From the NCBI GenBank assembly GCA_950295325.1, contig OX485807.1, forward strand, positions 50,580,796-50,644,795: a stretch of DNA of 64,000 nucleotides, written 5' to 3'. The notes under the pieces are model-generated. The model saw nothing but the letters and a program-made list of their open reading frames with translations. It searched no databases and was not told the DNA's origin. Source of the DNA: Polytrichum commune. Its lineage: Eukaryota > Streptophyta > Polytrichopsida > Polytrichales > Polytrichaceae. This document shows, in pieces, positions 1 through 11,800 of the stretch. Numbering within the stretch: position 1 is the first letter of the stretch; each line of letters begins with the position of its first letter. A program made the translations under genes and the position numbers.

Positions 1-217
1 GCAAATATGACAATGCATATGAAAATTCACAAAAAAAAAAATGCCTTTAAAAGTGGTAATTTGAACATCTGTGGGACAAATGTCAATGTCTACGGCTCTC
101 TAATTAATGCTCACAAAATGAAAATTGAGCACCAAACAGGCTAGATGGTGTCAACCATCTAGCCCACCCATGAGAGTCCACCCGTGGATACCGAGGAATG
201 AGCAATGCAGCTTTAAT

Positions 218-2129
218 CTAGAGGTCTTCTGTTGGTACCCCATCCTGGAAAGTATCTCCATCAGTCATTTTCTCACCTCTAGTGCATCGATCTAAATTAT
301 CCTTTGCAAAAAGAATTTGCCGAGCTGGGATGAGTACATTGTCATCGGACGCATTCCTTTGTCTTGCCCATGATGCCACAACACAATCTAGGGATTGATG
401 AGCTGGTGCATAGTCCTTGAGCCCCGTCCATCGAAAAGATTTTGCCGTGTCCCATTCCTCATAATGTTCGTCTAAGGTCTTCTTGTTCCTTTGGCCAAGG
501 ACCGGTACATAATAGACAATCTCAATGGAACGAGGATTAGGACCGATATGTGCCAAATTCGGCTCAGAAATCACTCGTCCCATCCACACTGGATTAGGAC
601 AATCCTCACTAGGACGTAGTAACACATAATGGTCGACCCTGATATGTGCGCTGGGACGGAAGGTCTCAACAGGTCGAGAACTAGCTGGCCCCACGTAAGC
701 ATAATCAGTGATGTTTTCCTCAAGTAGATGCTCATTATCCACATGGAAGGTTGGTGCAATGGAGAACCGTGTAGCAGGCCAGAAAGGCTCGCTAAGTTCA
801 GATGGAGTTGGGAGTAAAGGTTGATCCATAGCCGCAAGCACATTCTCCCAATATAAAATTGTTGGCGCAATGGACTCCATATATTGACCCGAACTATCTT
901 GATCTGCCGTATCCTTCCAATACTTAATAAAACCTTGCACCCCGAGCTTTATGTTCATGGAATCTTTCATCTCCCTTTTTGGAACGGGACGGGGGCACCC
1001 TACAAAAACAAACATACAATGAGCTCGGAGCAATATCACAGACTAACTGCCCACGGGTGATCACCCGTGGGCCACATACTTCACACCATGTATTTTCTAG
1101 TGCACTTCCAAAGCAATACAAACAAGGGACCCACTAACTTGTAGGGACCATGGTCTTCTTTGTGATAGGGTCCACATTCCAAAGAGCAATTCCTCCATCA
1201 GGCACCCAACTTGGATCTGTACAATACACTTTGTACTGCATCAATGGCACTCCTTGAGGGTCTACATAAAAACGGAATTGGTGCGCCTTGGAATGCCCAA
1301 TAAGTCGATCTTGACCAAAGTCATTGTAGTATCCCTTCACCCATTCCTTGAAATCAGCAACCTCGTGGATTAACGACGGGACAATAGTGGGTTCCCCAGC
1401 AGCCATGAACGATGCCATGAGGTCTGGGAGTGTATGGCAATCCTCAATCTTCAGCTTTTGTCCAAACCTCCCAAACATTGCATCCACATCCTCATGCGTA
1501 TGTCCAATAATAAGGAAAAACACCCTGACTTCCCGAAAAATTCCCTTTGCAGTCAGAGCTGACCAAAACAACATGTTGTATTTTGATTTGTTGTCCTTCG
1601 CACAATTGTCCATTTGAACAAGCAGGAGGGGTGGCAAACCTATAGGAGGAATACTTTCAGGCGGTGGCAAGGGAAGTACTCCTGAACACTTCTCTACACC
1701 AACCACCAGTGCGTCGTGTAAAGGATCACCTATGGACGAAATAGGAATGTGTCTACTAGAGCAAACAAGTTGTACCTCAAGTTGACAAAGCAACTTCATA
1801 ATCGAGGTGATAGTGAAGTTGGCATCGGATGGGTACATATCAAGGACATAATGCGCATAATTCACATCTGAGTGACCATGTGCAATCATCCCCGCAATGG
1901 ATATGGGGAATCGCTCGTATTTGTCAACAGGTTTGTTTTTGTGTGCGAAAACGGGAAGAGCCGTTTTCCCATAATCCATTTTGTCATGAATTATACAAAG
2001 CACCTCATTGGGAGCATATTCATCTACTTTGTGACATATTTTGTGCCCACTGTGGCATCTATGATTCATCCAAATGATTTTTTGACCCTCAGTTGTGTAG
2101 TCGGGTATGACTTGTAGACCTTCCTGCAT
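218..2129 (-). CDS. DUF7869-like protein, possibly transposase-derived (two exons, N-terminus missing)
   Basis: Two open stretches join through a 139-bp intron (1000-1138; donor CAA|GTTAGT, acceptor TTTTTGTAG|GG). The exons are about 2129-1139 and 999-218, and the join keeps frame, giving roughly 600 residues. The first exon has a D-N-C-A-K-D-N motif near residue 194 and G-H-T-H-E-D-V-D near residue 233. I associate this pairing with the large uncharacterised family DUF7869, whose acidic residues recall an RNase H-like nuclease or transposase core; that functional reading is inference. The second exon is a C-terminal extension without a motif I know. An in-frame stop lies one codon before the ATG at 2129, and ATGCAG|GA at 2123 could equally be a splice acceptor, so the true N-terminus may lie upstream. 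There are no internal stops across the two exons, so the gene is not obviously dead. Confidence 0.6.
1049..1072. repeat. Perfect 24-bp palindrome in the DUF7869-like gene intron
   Basis: GCCCACGGGTGA is followed directly by its exact reverse complement. It sits inside the short intron of the DUF7869-like gene. Imperfect versions of the same CACGGGTG/CACCCGTG palindrome occur at about 162-187, 2171-2191, 2359-2380 and 2521-2543. The copies at 2171 and 2359 share the flank GTTGGTTGGTCAC. The role is unknown: it could be an element-specific binding site or a repeated hairpin. Confidence 0.7.
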
Positions 2130-3240
2130 GTGTTATGGATCTTGCATCGTGTGTTGCATGGCGTTGGTTGGTCACGGGCGTTCACTCGTGGTTAGATGTA
2201 TTTGTATTTTCTGAGTAGTATTAAGTGCCCATGATGGCTTTTATGATTAGACCCATTATATTTGCATACATTTGTTGACATGCACATGGTTGTTCCTTAG
2301 TGGTGTCGACTTATGTTGTGTTATGGATATAGGCTCATCTGTTGCGGGGTGTTGGTTGGTCACGAGTGAACACCCGTGGTTACAGCTGGGCTAAGTTTTT
2401 CTTTGGGCAAGAATATGCATTATTGTAGCATATATATATACACCAATGTGCATGAAATAGTGTGTTAGTCTATCTTGATGACCTTCCTCTTGTTCTACTA
2501 AACCTTGTCAATGATGGCAATTCACGGGTATTTACTTGTGAACCATGTTCCCAATGCACGTTCCCATCGGTACGAATTGTCTCATAATGGCCCAATTGGC
2601 TCATTTTAGTTAATAAGGTCATCAATAACCAAATTCAACTCCTTGTTACGAATGGAGACAACTTAGCCATTTACAATTTGCGGCAACAGAAGGAACTCCA
2701 CATGGTAAATGTCAAATTCTTCTTAAGATCTTGATTCTTCCATTGCACTTTGTTAGCAATCATACCCTCTTACGGTCATGATGCATGGTACACATAATAG
2801 TGTATTTTGTGTCACCAATTGTATTCGTCTTGCTCAATATTAATTGTAAACCACCCGTGTAGTGTCACCGAATATAAACCTAACATTATTTGTCATTCGT
2901 TGTACACATCATAGTTTTACAAAGTTGCAATTACTGTGTCTTACAAAGTGAGTTTTCATCCAGATGTCAATCATCCATGACAATAATATTTCTTTTCCGA
3001 ATTGTTAGGATGCAAAATTTACCAAACTTTGTTTCAATAACTGACAAATTTGGATGAACTAAAAGTAATTAGGGGTGAAAGTAATTAGTAAGCTTACTCA
3101 CGAAAAGTGTCATTAGAACAATTACCACAGTGACATAACATGCCATAATATGAAACTACATCCAATATATAGTGTAGTATCTTGATGTGCTAGCTATTAT
3201 ACTTATCTGTCCCAATCAACCACAATGAAATTCCTTCCTC
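2130..3240. other. No gene seen; AT-rich flank of the DUF7869-like gene
   Basis: Apart from three copies of the CACGGGTG-type palindrome in the first 420 bases, I see no open frame, tandem array or terminal repeat. An upstream exon of the minus-strand DUF7869-like gene could be hidden here. Confidence 0.5.
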
Positions 3241-3247
3241 CCGTGCA

Positions 3248-3823
3248 TTGATGTTTGGAATTCTTTTGTCGCAGTGGCACACCGAGGACATAAATGTGAG
3301 ATGGATACGTTGCGCTAAGTACTCATGCGACAACGAGCTTGTGTATGCCATCTTCCACGATGATTCGATTGACGTATTTGATGCCACTTGGTTACACGTT
3401 GTCGAATTACACCATCTGCATATATACAGCCCAGATGACCGGCGTCCCTGGTACAAATACTAATACCCCAATCCATGTCGACGTCATACCCAATTTTCCC
3501 TTCTCTGCTAAGCTGCAGTAGAACATGAATTTTTGTGGCTTTGCAGCATAATATGTGTAGGTGTGGATCTTATTGTTTCTAGATATCTATAGATGCAGCA
3601 GTTTGAGCTCTTTGTAAATTAAATGTCGTGCTTGCCAATAGATGAAGTTTGTGATGGTTCAACATTTGTTGTTGATGGCAGGGTCTGGAAGATTGTAGCA
3701 CATCCTCAAAAGCACAACCAATTTGCAATTCATACGTGGGGCAACAGAGTATATGTTATTGAGCCATCACATGAGTTGGGAGGACAGTGGGTTTGCAAGG
3801 CCAATGAAGGAGTTGGGGTATAA
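3248..3823 (+). pseudogene. TOPLESS/TPR-type co-repressor, C-terminal WD40 fragment
   Basis: Two open pieces resemble the last WD40 repeats of plant TOPLESS co-repressors. The first (3248-3463) has YSCDNELVYAIFHDDSIDVF, matching the family's YSCDSxxxYAxFxDGxVxVF. The second (3623-3823) has KIVAHPQKHNQFAIHTWGNR followed by VYVIEP, matching VVxAAHPxxPNQFAxGLxDGGVxVxEP. They could be two exons: CCTG|GTACAA ends the first and GGG|GTATAA the second. The N-terminal LisH, CTLH and CRA domains and the first WD40 repeats are absent from the 1.1 kb upstream. TOPLESS proteins are about 1,100 residues, so this is a stranded fragment. The motif match is visible in the sequence; that it is a dead or captured piece is inference. 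Confidence 0.6.
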
Positions 3824-4754
3824 ATTCAAGGGCTTAGGGCCTTCTTTGAGTGGTTGTAGAGCTATGCAGACAAATGTATATGACGACAGTGTTGCTATCG
3901 CACAATTGCACACAAGGATCATTTTAATTTATCATGCAATTACATTGACAGCAACATGCAATGTGGCAGTAACCTAAAAACCTGAATCATAACCAAAAAA
4001 AATAGATTGTCTCTTCATAAGAAGCAAGGACTTCCATGTTTATGAATTCTAGTCAAAAATCACAGTAATGATTCATGCATGTAATTCGAATTATAGTTGA
4101 ACATTGTAATGTATTCATCTTTGCGGTCACATTGTTTTTTTCTCCACAATATTCCATTTTCTGACCATTGAATGGTGTGAACAACATGAATTCTTCCATT
4201 CATCTCCCATGTAAGTGAGTGAGTGAGCACATATCATTGAGGCAATTTTTTATGTGATCAATTGAACTAATCCATAATCGCACGTCGTTATCACTATGCA
4301 CTAACAAGTGCAATCCATTACAGTGGAATTGTCATCAACATCTCACACAATTATGATCCGAGCGCAGGATTGCATACGTCCCATCATATAATGCAAGGAT
4401 AGAGATTCCAGAACAGTAATTTGACATTCCCAATTCCCCTCGAGTGCGTAAAACCTGTAAATTGTATGTATCACAAGCCAATCTGCATAGACCACACCTT
4501 GTGTATATGATGATTAATTCTAGAGGTACTCGCTCTAGTCCTGAGTTGTAGTAGAATACACACGTCTGGAGATCATCTCTACCATTTATAACGTCGCCAA
4601 GATCCACCCAACAGATGTTCAAAGAGATTCAACATCAGACACCAAAGTGCGAGCATTCTCGCAACCCTAGAGGTCATTACATACCACACCTCAAGAGGCC
4701 AACAAGAATTGGCCAAAAGCACCAACTGGGATGACCGTCTCTCTCCGAATGTGT

Positions 4755-5261
4755 TCAGCCGCTCGATGGATTGGGCAGCCATGGCTTGTAAAACTCCCAT
4801 GACTCGGCGATGCCAAGATTGGTTCCAGGGGGTTGGTCACCCTCGCTTTGGAGCGCGTAATAGAAGCCGTTGGGCGCGATCTTGTAGCTGCAAGCGCCCT
4901 TCGTGGAGCACGGAGGACGGTCGTCGTAGTAGCTTCCCTTCCACACGTCGAAATCTTGACGCTTGGTGCGCCACAAGAACTCACAATTGTAAACGGTGCG
5001 GCCAAAGACGTTGGGGTGGAATTGCCAATAGTAGTTGAGCCCCGGCCCCACCGCCTTCTGGTACAAGTCTGACTCTTTGCTCTGGCAATGTATCACCACT
5101 GACTCGTTCAAATAGTTTAGAATGTTCACAAACGCCCCGGTATTTGCGTCTTCGGTATCCAACGACGCCGTTGCGGTTGCCGTCGCCGTAACAAACGTCA
5201 TGATGAGGCATGCCATCGTTGCTACGGGCAGTGACGCAACTATGAACCGCACAGCCATCGG
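4755..5261 (-). CDS. S-protein homologue (plant self-incompatibility S1 family), secreted
   Basis: Single exon of 168 residues from the preferred ATG at 5261; an ATG at 5297 would add 12 residues ahead of the hydrophobic segment. From 5261 the protein opens with a hydrophobic, Ala/Thr-rich signal peptide of about 30 residues. The mature part has the S1 pattern: VVIHCQSKESDL, then GPGLNYYWQFHPNVFGRT, YNCEFLWR, FDVWKG, and PPCSTKGACSYKIAPNGFYY. The four cysteines (HCQ, NCE, PPC, GAC) match the two disulphides of the family. Family members are small secreted proteins. The poppy prototype is a stigma ligand that triggers pollen death in self-incompatibility, but most S-protein homologues have no known role. 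The neighbours do not suggest a partner. The frame is intact. Confidence 0.8.
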   Translation of the reverse strand, partial: PMAVRFIVASLPVATMACLIMTFVTATATATASLDTEDANTGAFVNILNYLNESVVIHCQSKESDLYQKAVGPGLNYYWQFHPNVFGRTVYNCEFLWRTKRQDFDVWKGSYYDDRPPCSTKGACSYKIAPNGFYYALQSEGDQPPGTNLGIAESWEFYKPWLPNPSSG

Positions 5262-5319
5262 TGTTGTTGCCAAAAACAATTCCAAAGCAGCACACACAAC
5301 TAAAACTCCAATTTAAGAC

Positions 5320-8300
5320 GGCTTGAAATGATGACCTGTTTACTCACTGAGAACAAGATCTCAGAATAGAGACTACAAAGAGCATGTCATGATACTCCCA
5401 AACATGAGTTGCTCCAGACAAGAGAATGCAGGGGCACGAATTCAAAGCAGACTCATCGGCTATGAAAGTCATCCAGAGGTACACCTAGGTATAAACCTAA
5501 ATAAGGTCATGATCAACAGCTTGTGAATTGCGTCACGGTGGGGAGAGCTTGCAGTGTGTCGTCATTCAGAAAACCCCTGCACATACACGACAAGGGGGAT
5601 GACAGAGGAAATTTATATAGCGAAAGTTGAAGGATTTTCTAACAGAAAGGAGTTGGCAGGTGACGAGAAACTTATAAATGTACCGCAGTGCTGCGCAATG
5701 TAGATCCCATGGATAGTTGCTGCGGAGGCACCTGTCCCCTCCCACAACCTGTGATAGGCCCGTGACAGAGTTTCTCATGATGAGTCCCAAATGCACAAGG
5801 AAGGAAGGCGATCTTGTATGACGAGTACTAGAGATTACCCAAAAAAGAATAGCCTGCCCGAGCCCTCTGGAACGAAGTCACTTACACGAATTGAGTTGAA
5901 ACTGATCTAATGGCAACATGAGCACAGAATTGACCCAGCATTGAAGCATGCAGTGTCTGGAAGTTACCAAGCGAATTATATCAAGTAATGATTCTGCTGA
6001 GAATAAACACAGGATAGATCCTAAATAGGCCACAAAATCAACTTTGCAGTCTAATATTATCGCATGATGTAGTCTACTACTCCAAGTTCTTTTGTAACAA
6101 TTCCTGCAGTGCATTGTAAGTTACAGTTTTCAAACCTTCCCACATGCAGTTAGCTGTGAGTTACAGAATTCCATAACAATTTATACACGGATTCATAAGT
6201 CTCTTCCTTATGTATCATATGCAGAGCCAATAGACTCGTTGACTTCACTAAGACTGATAGAATTCTGGCGAAAGCATCGGCTACAGCTTTAATTGAACAA
6301 ATCAACAGCCCTGATCTCTCAATTCTGGCAAGACTGCAAAGAAATCAATAAGGTTATCTGCTTGCAAGGAGGTACTTCTAGAGTGTAATTGTAGGGCCGC
6401 TGAAATACTTGAGGTGAGAAACTTTTATCTCTTCTGTCGCAAAGCATCGGAGGTGGCACCTATCCACATACCATGTGCTCCTTGATGAAGTCGGATTGAA
6501 GCTGCAATCGGCAGTATAGAGAATAGCAGATTAAATGAAACACTGTACCTAGTAAATAATTTACTCATCTCAGCTTCAACATCACCACATACTTTTACAG
6601 CAGGAAATATGATTAAGCAGTTATCGTGATCAGCTGGAGTCCTCTGAAACCTCACTCCAGCTTTCCGAACTAGGTAGTGCTTTCAGACAAATTGTGTTAA
6701 CACTCTCATCGGTGCTGAGCTTCTTCAATCTTGACCACCAACTAAAATCGACATAACTAGTTATGGTATTTAAACTATCGTAATGAATGTGCACCGCTCT
6801 AACCCGCAGTAGGGATTACTTCGAATAGGGACAGAATTTGAACAGTAACCAATTTAAGGCCCTCCACCTAGTATTGACACTCAGAAGAACAACCACCACA
6901 TTGTGGAATTTGTGGCAGGTTATTGCAACGTATTCTCAGGAGCATGACCATGTGGCCATCATCTCTGACGCAATTGCAACAAATCTATGTAGTGTCATTG
7001 CACACCATATCCATTAATCCATAAGACGAAAATAGAAATCAGAATTCAAATCTTTGTTGTTTGAGCACTTATCCTAGGCCCATTTCACCTTCATTGTCAA
7101 GATGTAGAAGCTGACAGAGCAGTAGACTACGACAATGCAGGAATGGGTTTGACATTAACAGATCTGCTAAGCTTGGGATTCCACACTGTGCAGACATCAG
7201 GGCTGTCACATAGGATTACTCCAGTCTGGTATTTACTCTCCTCTGTTACACAACCTGACAGCCATTAATTCTTAGCAATTTCAAAACTCCTGATATGGAT
7301 TGTACAATGTTCTCCTGAGTTAATCACACATACACATGTTTACCTAGTAGGTTCTGCACGGTAGACAGTGGCAACGAGAATAGACAGCGATTTGAGGTAG
7401 CTGCAGATATTGTGGCACAAGTGTTTGTGAACTCATCTATACACTACTTCATGCCTTCAAACCACTAAGATATGTGTGTGTGTGTGTGTGTGTATAATGC
7501 AGAACCTGAGACAAGCAGAACTGAATCAACTCAAAACAGTATACACATTTTATTACATTGAGAAATTGGCAATTGTATGAAGACACGTTTCAAGAGTTGT
7601 GTCCAACAGATATCTGACACTGAGGACTCTCTACCAACTCACAACTACAGCTTCAAGAGAATAGAGGTAGTCCATCTACTAATGTGGATATCCAGAAACT
7701 TCTCCTATAAACAAGAAATTGAGCAAACGAAACTAGAAACCTGGACCTGCTTCACGTTGCTAAAGCTGGCAAAAACAGTGGGCTTTCTCCTCTCCATGGC
7801 GTTGTGGTTATCTGATATCCAATAAACATGCTCAATTGAGCATAACAAATTCAATGTCTCGTTCAGTAGAGACCAGAGATACAGTACATCACACCCAGGC
7901 TGCCTGGACCATAGGATAAAGCTGGGCAGACCCACACAGATATTGAATACCAGATATTGTATAGAAATCTCGGCTGTGTATGGCAGCTTCATTGCACATC
8001 AAATACCTGCAGATCTTAGCAGCCACTAGCAAATCTCTAATCTTAATATGATACAAGGATCTAATACTTACCTCCATAATGGAGCAGCACATAATGTTGA
8101 GTTGACTAAGGTTCACATTCTAAGGGACAACACAAGGCAACAAAGCTAGAGTGGCCAAAAAAGAGGATACAAAAAGATAACACCAGATGAGACAAGTCAT
8201 CCTCGAGTATTATGTAATGAAGGGTTGGAAATGGAGCTTGTCTGGACTCACCTGCAACCAAAAAAGATGTCACAAAGGTAATCTTAGTGAGTACAAGAGA

Positions 8301-8690
8301 AGCCATCTAGTACTGATATAAACCTGCAATTATAATGTCTTTGTACCTCAACAAAGTGCACTTCTTGTAAAGAGCCAATTCTAGCACTATAGCTGGGTGT
8401 AGGTGAACTTGGTGAGCGCACCTGAGTGTCATATGCGATAATGATGCAGGGATTCGGCTGAGCACAGGATCCACACAACAAGCAACAGACAAACCCTTAG
8501 TAAGGAGCATGCAAGCCTCATCCATATTACACCTATGTTTCTACAAGTCACTCATAACCAGTGTAGATTGCTTTCTACAAATATAAAAATGAGTGACCAC
8601 CCCATACCAGTTACCATGAATGAATTATTGAATATGGCATATACACAACATGGCTGATCCAGTAGCTCCATTATTGATAAAGCCTCATTG
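5320..8690. other. Intergenic region without recognisable genes
   Basis: Only short, unrelated open frames are present on either strand. A (GT)n run lies at about 7471-7493. The right end probably contains the 3' untranslated region of the minus-strand ZFC3H1 gene. Confidence 0.5.
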
Positions 8691-8841
8691 ACGTTGCTGC
8701 CTTCAGTTCTCGTCCTTCATCTCTGGGTCCTTCAAGATATCCCAGAAATCCATGAGCACTTTGTCCACATACAAGCTAAGCCCACTGAGATTGTTGCGAT
8801 CATCTACATGAGCTGCCAATGAATTGGTCAGCCTTGCAAGG

Positions 8842-11800
8842 TCAAAAATGTTCAGGCGTCTTAGCATCCTGAAGAAGAGCAAAGCTGCTCCTGAGGGTAG
8901 CAGAAAAGGGATGTACAGTCAATGCAAACTGGAAAAAACTGCGGAGCAAAACTTCATCTTGGAGTTGAGCTATTAGGTGTCCTGCCTCCACCCAATCTTG
9001 TTCATGAGCCTGAGGGCAAGCTTGCAGTAGAGAGCTGAGGAGGAGTGAACTTGCCCACACGGCCATAGCCATATCTGTGACGTTGCGCAGATTGTCTGTA
9101 AGTAGCCTACAAAAAGGTAACACTAATTCAAAATTTCCAGGAAAAACTTCCATCATTGCTTCAATGATCTGTATGACATCCTTTGTAAATCTGGGCTCCT
9201 TCCCAATGATGATTTCGACCACACTATTCACCAATGAGTGGTCTATGGGAGCAGGACCAATCAGAGACTCAAGAAATATTCGCACCCGCCGCTTGGAGAT
9301 GGAGGCTGGTAATCTGCTTGCAAGGGGGGTTAACTTGCACATTAAGTGCACTTGTACAGAGCACCTATCTAGAAGGTCACTAACACAAAAAACCTGCTTG
9401 TGACACCCCTTCCTGAGTCGAGTAAAAGCGGCCATCTCTTTCCAGCAATGCCATGCATCCTCCTTTCTTACTGCTTCCTTCATACTCTTCTCCAGTGCAA
9501 TGTAGGCATCAGATGTGTTCCCTAAAAGCATCTCAAAAAGTGCTAAATTCATCCAAGCGAACTCTGCATCCTCTCCAGACTGACTGGGACTTCCATCAGC
9601 TTTTTCAAAACTACTAGCATTCAGCTGTAGAGCTTCCCTAGTCACTTCTTCCTGGCTGGAACTAAAGTCATGCATCCGTAGTTCTTCATGACCGACTCTT
9701 TGAGCAGCAGCTAAAGCACACTGGTGAAGGATGTCCAAGGCAGCACTATTGCCCTCAATCTGCAGCATATGCACAGCATACTGATTCCAGAGCCTCTGTT
9801 GACCAGCAGATGTGTGAGGCCAATTCTGCAATGCCTGCTTAAAGACTTTCATCCACCCTTGCTCACATTCCATGCGCACAACAAGGAGGACCAACTCAAT
9901 ACAGGCAGGGTGCTTTCTTACCAGTTCCCAACCTACCTGCAGGGCAGCATCAATCCCGCAGAACAGAACCAGACTCTGCAAATAGTTTACTGCCATTGCT
10001 TTCTGACTCTCCTGCTGAGCTAAGACTGATGCACAGCTTATGCTTGCTTGCATTAACTTAAGAGTGAGCACTTTCGAGCCCTCCTGCAACTGTGACCGCC
10101 TATCCCAATCTATCCCCATTGGTAGCTGCTGCTTGCACCCCACACGGAGGATAATGTCCTGAGGTAGGTGGCCGAAGGTAACAGCATAAGCACAAGCCAC
10201 CCTCATGATGCAACAATCCTTAGAAGTCAGGCAGGCCAGTAACGACACACTCATACCTTCAGTATTGACTAGGTCATCTGCCCAACTATGCAGCAAACTG
10301 GTCATCTTAGAGACACACATACAGTCCAACATCTGTATGACCAAATCCAATATGCAGGCACTGTGCTCCTCCTGGCTCCCTATAGGCCTATTTGTAGTCA
10401 GAGATTCTATGGCGAGCTGATAGGCCTTCAAACGATCTGTAAGTGTTGCCCGGCTATTGATGTACAAGAGAAGTAGCTCGTATGAACCTTTGCTGTGATT
10501 TATCTGCAGAACAGAGATATTTGTGTGATCACAGCAACAAACTTTGTAACCACTAGACAAGGTATTCAGAAATGCCAAATAAAAATGACAAGAAAAAAAT
10601 AGAAGGAATAATATGAATTGGAAAAGAGTTGTTGTGTTTCTCAGGCTCTGAAGAATCATATATTCTAAACTTAGTAGCAAACTTGACCTTCTAGCAGTCA
10701 ATGCAATAGTGGTGGTCACCTTGATTCTAAATTGTATTGGAGAACTAACGGGTAGTAGCAGAGCTCTTGAACAATGATGAATTATGTTCAACACAAGAAA
10801 TCTGTACAATACTATACACCAATATTGCTACAGAACTTAGCATGGAATAAGGAAATGAGTACTCCCTGGACAAAGAAAATGTTAATACCGCATGGAAAAA
10901 CAAGTCATCGTTGCCAATCTCGTTCTTGCCTTGGTAGTATAAGCCTATGTACACAACCCATAGTGTGGACACAGTTGGATTTGCCTCCAGTGCACGTGAC
11001 AGTACAAACAGAGCCTGTTCAAATCCTCAAGAAATACAGGTCAGCGTTAAGTTTATCAAAAGCCTCCTGCTTAGATAATAAGCTAGTGCAAATAAATGAG
11101 ACTCATCCAAAGTGGATCAGTAAAGTTGATATATATTTCAAGCAGTAGCATGAAACTCTTCTAAGCAATTCTTGGGACCACACGCAAGATAAATCAACAG
11201 AGTATGCCTACATACGTGTGGCAGTATTCAGTCTAGAACAATAGTTTTCAACTTACTTCATTGTAGGCATCTGTATCTGTGTAGTTCAGGTCAAAGTCAA
11301 TCTGTGCCAATGCAAGCTCCAGCCATGCTTCAACGTCCCCAGGGTTGTCGCGAACATGATCCTGCTTCAGGGATGACCACTTTTACATGTACAGCAATAC
11401 ATTTCTGACAACTTGACTAAATCCACCCAAATGGTAAAGTGACCACCCATTTCCTAACCTAGAATGTAGGAGGAGGACCAAGAACATTTCTAGCTATTTA
11501 TTAAAACTCAGCTCCCTCACCTGATTAGTTCCAATGCATCATATCTAGTCCCCAAAATCTGAATCCTACCCTAGAAGCAAAAGTACACTTCTGCATACCT
11601 CTGTGGAAGCCAGTGATGCATCTCCAAGATAGCGCCAACCACTTGCATCAGCTCCAGTACCCTGACTGTCGATACTTAACAATGCTGCAGGCAAACATGG
11701 TATATCGGGGTATAATGGCCTGTGCATAGCAGATGTTATCGTGTAGGAAGAGAAGTCGACTTTGAACTGGTTACCCAGGCAGCACCTCACCCTGGATTGT

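Noticed and set aside
4335..4622. 95-codon minus-strand open frame downstream of the S-protein homologue
   Set aside because: No S1-family pattern, signal peptide or other motif; probably 3' untranslated or intergenic sequence.
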